NCBI GenBank assembly: GCA_023229135.1
Contig: JALNZT010000008.1
Location: forward strand, 62,001 to 126,000
Source of the DNA: Bacteroidales bacterium
GTDB taxonomy: Bacteria; Bacteroidota; Bacteroidia; Bacteroidales; F082
Direction of reading: 5' to 3'
Length of the DNA: 64,000 nucleotides
Shown: positions 34,696-44,300 of the stretch, piece by piece
Position numbering within the stretch: the stretch's first letter is position 1
Layout of the letters: every line of letters starts with the position of its first letter
Translations under genes and position numbers: made by a program
Notes under the pieces: model-generated
Seen by the model: the letters and a program-made list of their open reading frames with translations, nothing else
Database searches by the model: none
Told to the model about the DNA's origin: nothing

Positions 34696-36279
34696 TTAGG
34701 TGTTAATGCTTATCTCTTTAACTATTTTCTGTACCAAATTGTTCACTTGCATCCCTCCTACCTGACTGATCATATTCAAAGTCGCCACCTCTTTCATGGT
34801 GTTAAAGATAGCAGGATTTTCAAGTTTGTCAAATTCGGGAGATAGTGAAACCAGAAACGCTTTAATAAAAGGGAAACGCTCAAGCAACGGGCCAATCACT
34901 GTTTCGGGGCTTATCCCGTAGTTATTCTCAGCTCCATCAGCCTTCGCTGATTTTTCTTCCTTGTCAGTTTTATCATCCTCCCAGGCAAGCAATCTCCGGC
35001 TTCCTGTTAGGCTACGAATGCGGCTTACTTCCTGCATAGATTCGAGCGTGCCTTTGTAATTGCCTTTTTCGTCGCGCAAGGCAGTAAAAGTGATATAGAT
35101 AAATTTTTCGCCTTTGTCGATCCAGAATTCAGCTTTTTCTTGTTCTCCTTTTCTAAATGCGTTGATAACACCTTCGACCAGGTGCAGGCTTTCGCGCGGA
35201 TGGCAGTTTTGTACCTTTCGGCCAATAACACCGGCACTGCGCGGGAATATTCTGTGCTTGGTATCGGTATAAAACCTCACCTCGTCATTTTCATCAACAA
35301 AGGACAAATCGACCTGTAAATGTCTATATATCAAATTTATTTGTTCAAGAGTTAGCCGTCCGGTGCTTACGTCCAGCAAATCGTCTTTAGAAACGGAATT
35401 TGCTATCCCATGTTTTTCAAACACGGCTTTCAGGTCGTTGAGCAGGCTTTCCTCATTTCCGGTTTTGCCAACAGCCGGCTCAGGTTTTGAGTTTTTCTTC
35501 AAGCCTTTGTATGTCGGTGGATTTTCAATCAGACAATAGCCGATTTCGTCGTCACTTATGCGCATTTCCACAAACTCTTCGTCGCTGATAAGCTTTAGCG
35601 AGGTAGGGTAAAGCACATCGCTTTCTTTTTGTAAAATATCGCGCACCAAGTGAATAACATGTGGTTGTGCGTCAAGGAATTCCTTGTCTTTGTCGGCGTT
35701 TAACAGTTCAAAGGCCGCTTTGATGGCATCCCTCACTCTGTCGTCGAAGGTCCACATAATTTTTGAAGGCCTATCGAATCCCTTGCGTTCGAGGGCCGAA
35801 AACAGCTGGTGTTGCTTACGGCTAAAGTGTGTATTGATCTGGCTTAGTTTGGTGTAGCGTTCGAGCCATTCATTCTTAATGAATTTAGCTTTCAGCTTTA
35901 ATTCCATTTCCGTAACCAGCTTTTTAAGTACGGTTGCTTCATCGGCGTATGTTTGGATGGGGTGACCAGCGGGAAGATTCAAGTCGGAGGTCACCAAAAC
36001 ATCTTTAAAAACATCCAAAATATCGTCCATGCCTTCAGCCATGATTTCGTCGGTAATTCCGGCATCATAGAGATGCTGCTCGCCATACGCGAACTCTTCC
36101 GCAGTGATGCTATCGAAAGTTTTATTTACCAGCGCCCTGGCTTCATCAGGAGTGAGCTCGCTGTTGAAGACTTTCAGCTTGATATCGAGCATTTTCTTAA
36201 CACGATCGTTGTCGATATCAAGATATTTTTTCATTTCGATAGATTTTGCACCGGATGTGAATGCTTTAAAATCTTTCAT
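34696..36279 (-). CDS. DUF438/hemerythrin-like PAS protein with C-terminal DUF1858
   Basis: A 527-residue cytoplasmic protein. The N-terminal half is of the DUF438 type with hemerythrin-like His/Glu helices (INTHFSRKQHQLFSALERKG at ~145-165; PHVIHLVRDILQKE at ~213). A PAS domain (~330-435) contains YTDTKHRIFPRSAGVIGRKV and NCHPRESLHLVE. The C-terminal ~70 residues (YGISPETVIGPLLERFPFIK) match DUF1858-type segments. It lies 21 bp after ric and 5 bp before the flavin reductase gene. A role in sensing or repair of iron sites under nitrosative or oxidative stress is likely from context, but it is not experimentally defined for the family. Confidence 0.88.
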   Translation of the reverse strand: MKDFKAFTSGAKSIEMKKYLDIDNDRVKKMLDIKLKVFNSELTPDEARALVNKTFDSITAEEFAYGEQHLYDAGITDEIMAEGMDDILDVFKDVLVTSDLNLPAGHPIQTYADEATVLKKLVTEMELKLKAKFIKNEWLERYTKLSQINTHFSRKQHQLFSALERKGFDRPSKIMWTFDDRVRDAIKAAFELLNADKDKEFLDAQPHVIHLVRDILQKESDVLYPTSLKLISDEEFVEMRISDDEIGYCLIENPPTYKGLKKNSKPEPAVGKTGNEESLLNDLKAVFEKHGIANSVSKDDLLDVSTGRLTLEQINLIYRHLQVDLSFVDENDEVRFYTDTKHRIFPRSAGVIGRKVQNCHPRESLHLVEGVINAFRKGEQEKAEFWIDKGEKFIYITFTALRDEKGNYKGTLESMQEVSRIRSLTGSRRLLAWEDDKTDKEEKSAKADGAENNYGISPETVIGPLLERFPFIKAFLVSLSPEFDKLENPAIFNTMKEVATLNMISQVGGMQVNNLVQKIVKEISINT

Positions 36280-36300
36280 TTCACATAAATTTTTTGTTAA

Positions 36301-37029
36301 CTATTCTTGAAGCAGTTCTTTTTCCAACTCAATTGATTTAGGAAACAAGATGTTGTTTTCCAAATGGATATGCATATGCAAATCTGCTTCAAATTCTTTG
36401 AGCAGGCCAAATGTTACGCGGTAGGTATTGCAACCATCAGCCGGTGGAGTGTAGCCATTGGTCAGTTCCTCGATTCTCCGAAAACGGTCGCCTTCGACGT
36501 TGTGTTCTGACATCATATTATTGATTGGATTAGCGATTGTTCCGAAATGAGGCGGCTCTAGTTTTGTTCCATTTTGTTTGGCGGCAACCATTTTACGGAT
36601 AAATGGAAATAATACCAATTCTTCTTTTTTCATGTGTTGCGCCAACATGCCGGCGCCGGCCAGAAAATGCTCATTGATCTCGTGCAGCTCAGGATGGCGA
36701 CCACCATGAACCTTACGAATTTTGTCGAGATAAGGTTTAATTTCCAGTGATTTTTCCTCCACGTAGCGGTGGTGTTTTTTCACGATATAATCTACCAGCA
36801 AGTCCAATGGCCAGGTTTGATAGTCGGTGGTGCCACTATTAGAAGCCTGCATGGCAGAATTCAAATCGTTCAGCACCAGACTAGTATCAATACCTTTCTT
36901 GTCGCAGGCTTCGTTGACCCTTGTGCTGCCCTGACAGCAGAAATCTATTCCATACTTTTTAAATACGGTGGCGGTGCGATAGTCCTGGGCCACCAGTTCT
37001 CCGATGATTTGATCTTTTTGAATATTCAT
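36301..37029 (-). CDS. ric: RIC/ScdA/YtfE iron-sulfur cluster repair di-iron protein
   Basis: A 242-residue di-iron protein that restores iron-sulfur clusters damaged by nitric oxide or peroxide. The N-terminal ScdA_N (DUF542) domain has GIDFCCQG with C31-C32. The hemerythrin-like domain supplies His/Glu ligands: KKHHRYVEE (~89-97), HEINEHFLAGAGMLAQHMKKEE (ligands H and E within it), MMSEHNVEGDR and DLHMHIHLENNILFPK. Upstream, between its start and the rrf2 stop, is the palindrome GGACAAATTTGTCC (37103-37116), probably its operator. It is first of the unit ric-DUF438-flavin reductase. Confidence 0.95.
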   Translation of the reverse strand: MNIQKDQIIGELVAQDYRTATVFKKYGIDFCCQGSTRVNEACDKKGIDTSLVLNDLNSAMQASNSGTTDYQTWPLDLLVDYIVKKHHRYVEEKSLEIKPYLDKIRKVHGGRHPELHEINEHFLAGAGMLAQHMKKEELVLFPFIRKMVAAKQNGTKLEPPHFGTIANPINNMMSEHNVEGDRFRRIEELTNGYTPPADGCNTYRVTFGLLKEFEADLHMHIHLENNILFPKSIELEKELLQE

Positions 37030-37102
37030 TTTGTGTGAATTTTTAATTGTTAGTGGGTAATGTTTAAAATTTATTTTTTGATTAGTTAATTACTCTTTTA
37101 TC

Positions 37103-37116
37103 GGACAAATTTGTCC
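37103..37116. promoter_or_regulatory. Perfect 14-bp palindrome upstream of ric, candidate Rrf2 operator
   Basis: GGACAAATTTGTCC lies 74-87 bases upstream of the ric ATG. It fits GGAYA-N4-TRTCC, the same pattern as the inverted repeat upstream of rrf2 (37606-37631). It is AT-rich in the centre and has no adjoining T tract, so it is not a terminator. Confidence 0.6.
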
Positions 37117-37133
37117 ACTTTAATTTCAAATTT

Positions 37134-37568
37134 TTATCGTTTCAAGAATGTCAGGCTTTCTGACAATCCCAGGGTTAATGATTTAATTGTTGTTGTTTCG
37201 AGCATTTCCTTTAGCTCATCGCGGATTATTTTGAATTGATGATGTGCAGGACATGGTTTGGCACCATCACATTTTGGCAAACCTAAACCGCATCCCTGGT
37301 AAACCTTATCGCCGTCGATGGCAAAGACAATTTCGTTGAGCATCACCTTTTCAATCTGTTGTGGTCCAATTAAATAGCCACCATTAGGACCTTTTTCGGA
37401 GCTAACAATCTCATGGCGCGAAAGCTTTTGTAAAATCTTAGATGTGTATGCCTCAGGCGAGTCAATGGCATTGGCTACCTCCTTGAGGCTCACCTTCATA
37501 CCCATCAAGGAGCGTTCGGCGATAAAAATCGAAGCCCTTATACCATATTCACACGCTTTAGAAAACAT
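37134..37568 (-). CDS. Rrf2 family transcriptional regulator (NsrR/IscR-like)
   Basis: A 144-residue winged-helix Rrf2 regulator. The HTH region is ~1-65 (KACEYGIRASIFIAE, VSLKEVANAIDSPEAYTSKI, GPNGGYLIG). Three Cys that could bind an iron-sulfur cluster are C93, C100 and C106 (GCGLGLPKCDGAKPCPAHH), with H109/H110 following, as in NsrR or IscR though with 6- and 5-residue spacings. The next gene on the strand is ric. Palindromes of one pattern precede both rrf2 and ric, so autoregulation and control of the NO-repair operon are likely. Whether it senses NO or cluster status is not decided by sequence. Confidence 0.93.
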   Translation of the reverse strand: MFSKACEYGIRASIFIAERSLMGMKVSLKEVANAIDSPEAYTSKILQKLSRHEIVSSEKGPNGGYLIGPQQIEKVMLNEIVFAIDGDKVYQGCGLGLPKCDGAKPCPAHHQFKIIRDELKEMLETTTIKSLTLGLSESLTFLKR

Positions 37569-37584
37569 ATTGCTTATTTTTCAA

Positions 37585-37592
37585 CAAAGATA
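37585..37592 (-). promoter_or_regulatory. Bacteroidota -7 promoter box for rrf2
   Basis: On the minus strand the sequence reads TATCTTTG, an exact TAnnTTTG match, 17-24 bases upstream of the rrf2 start codon. The candidate operator (37606-37631) lies just upstream and would cover the -33 region, consistent with repression. No clear -33 TTG was found. Confidence 0.55.
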
Positions 37593-37605
37593 AGTTGTTA
37601 TTTTT

Positions 37606-37631
37606 AATAGTGGATAGTTTTATCCACTATT
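37606..37631. promoter_or_regulatory. 11-bp perfect inverted repeat, candidate Rrf2 operator
   Basis: AATAGTGGATA and TATCCACTATT separated by GTTT. The core GGATA-N4-TATCC matches the ric-upstream palindrome pattern GGAYA-N4-TRTCC. It lies 38-63 bases upstream of the rrf2 ATG. Confidence 0.65.
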
Positions 37632-38279
37632 TTTTTGAAGGTGGAGTTTTTTACGTCTTTTTTAGATTAGGGATAGTATGTTTTGGTCAGCAGACAGGTT
37701 TTTTTGAAGGTGGATTAATCCCGCAATTTTTTATTTTCTAATTTTGAAGTAACTAAATTTAAAAAGACAAGAGTTGTTACTATTAAATCACGCTGAATGC
37801 TACAAAGGATGTTGATTAAAGCAATAAATAGATAGCAAAATGCAGGTATGACAGCAGGGACAGCGCCGCAGTTCAAAACATGAGTTCATTTTTATTGTTT
37901 TCGACTTGATTTGACTTTTATATCCTACTCCTAATCAACATCTTAAATTCTTTACTTTTTGTGTTAAAAGTAAAAAATTCACAACCAACACCTTTACGAA
38001 CACCAGCTGGTTCAGACCAATTCTAAATTAGCTAAAAAAGAAGGATAATTTATAAATCACGGTTTTTATCAGAAAAAGATTCTAAATTTACCACCCAAAG
38101 CAGTAACTAAACAAGGGAAGCTGCGTATAAGCCAACAAACTATAGAAAAGACTATGCGCTAATTTGTACATATAACACCCATCAATCAGCCCACAACACC
38201 CGGCCACTACTCCCGAACCACTCCGTAATGGCTTTTGAATATAAACAACAAGTACAAATCGCTGCATACTTCGGATTTA

Positions 38280-38287
38280 TAGTTTTG
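38280..38287 (+). promoter_or_regulatory. Possible -7 promoter box for the giant surface-protein gene
   Basis: TAGTTTTG matches the Bacteroidota TAnnTTTG -7 consensus, about 50 bases upstream of the start codon at 38337. A good TTG at the -33 position was not seen, so support is limited. Confidence 0.35.
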
Positions 38288-38336
38288 AAACTAAGATGTT
38301 TTCATTGTAACAGCATGAACCAAAAGCCGTAGCAGC

Positions 38337-41300
38337 ATGAATAGTAGATTTTTAGCTCCAAAAACCAGAAGACTAACCAAGCCGTTTTTCTTGTTGTCAT
38401 TATTCTTATTTGTACCTTTTTTAGCGGAAGCGCAGTGTCCGCCGACAATAACTGTTACAAATGCACCTGGTTGTAATTTGACATACACCCCTCCAATAGC
38501 TACTTTATGTTCGGGAGATAGTTGCACCTTAACTTCGTCAGCTGGCACTGGCACTTATCAGTGGTTCAAAGGCGGCACACCAATTACAGATGCAACTTCA
38601 AATGTTTATTACCCTACTACAGCTGGATTTTATACAGTAGAGGTTGGGGGCTGTATAACCCCATCAAGCCAGATAGAGGTAAAAATAAATCCTAAACCTT
38701 TTGGTTTTATCAATTTTTCGCCTACCTCACCTGTTTGTGAAGGCACTACAGTTACTGTTGAGCTTGAACCTGACCCCGGCTCACCCTATGATGACATGAG
38801 TTGGTGGAAACCTGATGGAATAGTGGGAAATACAAACCCGTTTACTCAAAGATTTTATACAACAACAACAATAAGAGCTATAGTAAGTAACAACATAAGT
38901 GGTTGTACGAACGTGGTATCAAACACATTGGTTGTCCAATCACCTATAAGTCCTGGCGCTATAACTGCAAATCAAGCAATTTGTTCCGGAACCAGTCCTT
39001 TAGAATTATCCGGCCCCGCTGCTACTGGTGGTGATGGTATTTTTACCTACCAATGGCAATCATCAACAAATTCTGGTGTTACCTGGTCCGATATACCTGG
39101 CGCTACCTCACTTAATTACCAACCTGGAATCCTTACTCAAACGACATTATTTCGTAGAGTTGTTTATAGCAACTCGCCCTGCCCTGCTGTTACACAATAT
39201 ACACCTGTTACAATTACAGTCAATGAGATTCCTACCATAACCAGCCCGGCTGCTGTTTCAATTTGTTCAAATAGTGCACTCAACTATACCCCAACTTCAA
39301 ATGTATCCGGAACAACTTTTGCATGGACTGGCGTAAACACTTCCGGCACGGTTAACGGAGTTTCTGCTAATGGAACAGGCGCCATCAATGATGCGCTTTC
39401 GATTGCCGCTGGTAGCGCTGTCTCAGGCACTGCTACCTATACCATCATTCCTACAGGGCCGGCTCCAACTTTCTGCGTAGGAGACCCATTTTACTTAGTT
39501 GTAACCGTAAACCCACTTCCCTCCCCTACTATTACTGGTCCAACACCGGTTTGTTCGGGAAGTTCTGGGAATCTTTATGCTACAGATCCGGGAATGTCAA
39601 ATTATATTTGGACAATATCTCCCGGCGGAGTAATTAATTCAGGCCAAGGCACCTATGAGGTATCTGTAACATGGACGACGACAGGTTCGAGGTGGGTTCG
39701 GGTTATATATACCGGTGGAAATACTTGTTCCCCACTTTCTCCTACTCAATATAATGTTACGGTTAATCCGCTACCCGATCCTGTAATTACCGGCCCCAAC
39801 GCACCCTGTTTAGGTGCATCAGGTAATGTCTATTCAAGCACTGCCGGAATGACAAATTATATTTGGAATGTTTCGCCAGGCGGCACTATCACAGGAAGCG
39901 GAAGCCCAACTGATAACACAGCTATCGTTACTTGGAATTCTATTGGTGTACAATGGATTAGCTTAACTTATACAGATGTTAATGGCTGTACAAATACAAC
40001 TCCTAAACAATACCTTGTCAACGTTTCCGCACCAACACTTACAGGGCCTCAATCTCCCTGCCTTGGTTCTACCGGAAATGTTTACACAGCCGGAAGTGGA
40101 AATACGGACTATGTTTGGACCGTTTCACCGGGAGGCACAATTACATCAGGCGGTGGTTCAACTAATAATACGGCCACAATTACCTGGAACGCAACAGGAG
40201 CTCAAACAGTTAGCGTCAACTATAAAACAGCAGCCGGATGTACGGCAGCTTTGCCAGCCACTTTAAATGTTGATGTCAAGCCATTACCAACTCCTACTAT
40301 TAGTGGAAGCAACAGCGTATGTGCTGGAACCACTGGTGTTGTTTATACCACTGAAAGTGGCAAATCCCTCTATACATGGACAATATCAGCTGGTGGGACT
40401 ATAACTGCGGGAGGGACTCCCGGAAGTAATACGGCTACTGTTACATGGAATAATGCCGGTCCTCAGCAAATATCAGTTAACTATACCGATTCAAATGGCT
40501 GCTCAGCAGAGAGTCCTACGGTTTATCCAGTTACTGTAAACCCACAACCTACTCCAACTATAACAGGAAGCAATTCGGAATGCGTTGGAACCACAGGTGT
40601 TGTGTATTCTACTGAAATAGGGATGTCCAATTATGTTTGGACGATTTCAGGCGGTACAATCACTTCTGGAGCCGGCACTAATTCAGTTGTGGTAACATGG
40701 ACAACAGTTGGTTCACGGTGGGTTGCTGTTAACTACACAGGCGCCAGCGGCTGTAATGCAACAGCTCCTACACAATATCCGGTAACTGTATTGCCATTGC
40801 CAGCGCCCACAGTCACAGGACCAAATGCTGTTTGCGTAGATGCCACAAATGTTGAATATAGCACAGAAATAGGAATGTCAGGCTATCAATGGACTGTACC
40901 AACCGGAGGAACAATTGTAGGATCTTCCACAAATAATACTGTTTACGTAACTTGGAATACAGTTGGATCACACACCGTATCTGTTACTTATACAGGAACA
41001 AATGGATGCGCAGCCGCTACTCCTACCAATTACAATGTAAGTGTTAATCCGCTTCCTACACCTTCAATTACCGGACCTGCTGACGTTTGCAGGAATTCAA
41101 CTGCAAATATTTACACTACACAACCAGGTATGACGAATTATGTCTGGAGTATTTCTGGCGGAACAATTACATCTGGCGGTAATGGTAACAATTCAGCAAT
41201 AGTAACTTGGAATACTACTGGCAATCAATCAATCAGCGTAAACTATGAACAAACCGGATGTCCGGCAACATCACCCACTGTCTATCCGGTTTTTGTAAAT

Positions 41301-44300
41301 CCATTGCCGATCGTAGATGCAGGATCTGCTCAATCGATTCAAAATGGCACTTCAACAGTGCTCAATGGGACAGCATCAGGAGGAACGGGAGCTTTATCCT
41401 ATCAATGGACTCCTGTTAATTTAATAGCATCGGGCGCAACCAGTTTAACGCCAACAACGGAAAATATTTACCTAACTCAGATTTTTGAGTTAGAAGTAAC
41501 AGATAGTAAACTCTGCGCTTCATCCGATCAGGTTGTGATTACAGCACTTGGAGATCCTTTAAGTGTTGTGGCCTCGGCCACGCCAGAAGAAATTTGTAAT
41601 AACGGTGCGACAGTGCAGTTAGGAGCTACAGCAAACGGAGGCAACAGCTCAATTCAGGCAGACTATACCTGGACCTCCACACCTGCAGGATTCACATCTA
41701 ACGCACAAAATCCTATAGCCAATCCAACTGTAACAACAACATACAATGTTTCTGTATGGGATGGTTTTAATGCCGCGACAAACACGATTCTGGTAACAGT
41801 TCATCCCCTTCCAACAGCATTTAATGTTACGGGCGGAGGAGAATATTGTAGTGGAGGAACAGGAGTTTCAGTTGGGCTGAATGGCTCACAGACAGGAGTT
41901 AATTATCAGTTATTGTTGAACGGCGCTGACATCGGGGCTCCAATTGCAGGAACCGGAGGTGCTATTACATTTACGAATAATACAGCCGCTGGCGTTTATA
42001 CCATTCGAGCCATACATGGAACTACTTCTTGCGAGAGAAACATGGCAGGAAGTGTAACCATTTCAATAAACCAGCTGCCAACATCTTTTGCAGGAAACTC
42101 GGAGTTAATACCTTATGGAACAAACACGACATTAACAGGTGTTGCCGGAGCAGGAACACCACCTTATGATTATTTATGGACACCGGCTGCTAGCATAAAC
42201 GGCTCAAACACCAGCCTTACAGCCACAACAACCAACCTATTTACTAACACTGCTTTTACCTTCAGAGTTACCGACTCTAAAAATTGCGTGGCCAATGATA
42301 TTGTAAATATCACACTTGACGGATCAGCGCTAGCAGTTACTGCTACTGCTGTGCAGGATATTATTTGCAACAATGGAGAAACAGTTCAGTTAAACGCATC
42401 AGCAACCGGCGGAAATAGTGCAACACAAGTGAATTATTCCTGGACTTCAACACCGGCGGGATTTACCTCTACAGAGCAAAGCCCACAGGTTAACCCAACA
42501 CAAACTACTATTTATTACATATCAGTTAACGACGGTTTTAATACAGCAACTAATTCTGTTACTGTTACTGTTAACCCACTTCCAACCCCATTTACGGTTA
42601 CTGGAGGTGGTGAATATTGTAATGGAGGAGGCGGACTGGCCGTTGGTTTGAACGGCTCCCAGGTTGGAGTAAATTATCAGTTGTTAAGAAATGGTTTCAA
42701 TATTGGCGCTCCAGTTGCAGGCACTGGCGCAGCCATTTCCTTCGGAAATCAAACAAACGCAGGTTTATTTACGGTTCATGCCACAAACGGCACAACCACT
42801 TGCGAACGAATTATGACGGGTAACACAAGCATAGCTGTGAATCCTTTACCTGTTGCATCAGCAGGCGTTGACATATCGATAAATCACGGCACTTCGACTA
42901 CTTTAAATGGTTCGGCCAGCTCCGGAACAAGTCCTTGGGGCTATTTGTGGTCTCCTGCCAATATGATTAATTCTGGTGCTAACACTTCAACCCCTGTTAC
43001 TGAGAATTTATTTACAACAACTGCTTTTGATTTGACTGTAACTGACGCAAAAGGCTGCACGGATACTGACCATATGCAAGTGATTGTTTTAGGAAATCCT
43101 TTGAGCGTAAATGCAAGTGTCAACAACAGCACATTATGTAGTGGTGCTGCCGCACAGCTTACTGCAACAGGATCAGGAGGGAACTTGATATACACCTATT
43201 CATGGAGCAGTAATCCTGTAGGCTGGACTTCAACGGAACAAAACCCAGTAATAAACCCAACGGTTACGACTGATTATACAGTTACAATAAATGACGGATA
43301 CAATACCGCAACATCAAGTGTTAATGTAGTTGTGAACCCACTTGCCGCCGTCTATGATGTTACAGGCGGTGGTTCTTATTGTTCAGGAGATGCCGGTATA
43401 GCCGTTGGACTTTCAAATTCTGAGATCGGCGTAAATTATCAACTTTATCGGAATGGAACATCGGTCGGTTCTGCTGTAAGTGGAACAGGTTCTCCAATTT
43501 CATTTGGCCTACAAACAGGAGCCGGTAGTTATACCGTAAAAGCTACAACCGCTATTACCGGATGCGAAAATGATATGGCTGCAACGGTTAATATTAATAT
43601 CCTTCCTTTACCCACTATTTATACTATGACCGGCGGAGGCTCTTATCCTCAGGGAGGAATAGGAGTAATCGTTGGTATCACCAACTCACAAATTGGGGTA
43701 AACTATCAATTGCTTCTAAATGGCAGTGACATTGGAGCGCCTGTAGCTGGAACGGGAAGCCCATTGGATTTTGGCTATCAAACCGGAGCCGGCGACTACA
43801 CTGCAATTGGAATTGATGCAGTTACGGGCTGCGACATCGAAATGTCAAGTACAGCAACGGTTATTATAAACCCTTATCCCTCTATATTCCATGTATATGG
43901 AGGTGGTTCAATTTGTGCTGGCTCTTCAGTTGAGGTAGGCCTGGATGGTTCTGAAATAGGCGTTGCTTATACTTTATCTCGTGATGGAACGAGTGTTTTG
44001 GTTGACGTTCCGGGAACTGGCGACTCGCTTAATTTTGGAGTATTTTCAACACAAGGAATTTACACCGTAAGGGCTAAAAATATCACTACCGGTTTGACAC
44101 GAAACATGGATGGCAATGCTGAAATTATTGTAAACCCCTTGCCCATTCCGTATTCACTCAGTTATTTTCAACCTGGGGATAATTGTGCACCCATAATACC
44201 GCGTCTCGGTGGTTCTGAGATAGGTGCTGTTTATGAACTAAATTATGAAGACTTTAATGGTTTCTATACGGCAGCTATTGAAACGATAAACGGAACGGGT

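Larger units (their letters stand above)
37569..38336. other. 768-bp divergent intergenic region
   Basis: Lies between the rrf2 gene (minus) and the giant surface-protein gene (plus). It holds the rrf2 promoter/operator, a 15-base direct repeat (TTTTTTGAAGGTGGA near 37631 and 37700) and a promoter-like box near 38280. The rest, about 37740-38250, is AT-rich with no ORF that resembles a gene. Confidence 0.55.

Noticed and set aside
37606..37631. Intrinsic terminator
   Set aside because: The perfect inverted repeat has a T run on one side, but it lies directly upstream of a promoter box and shares its core with the ric palindrome; operator is the better reading.
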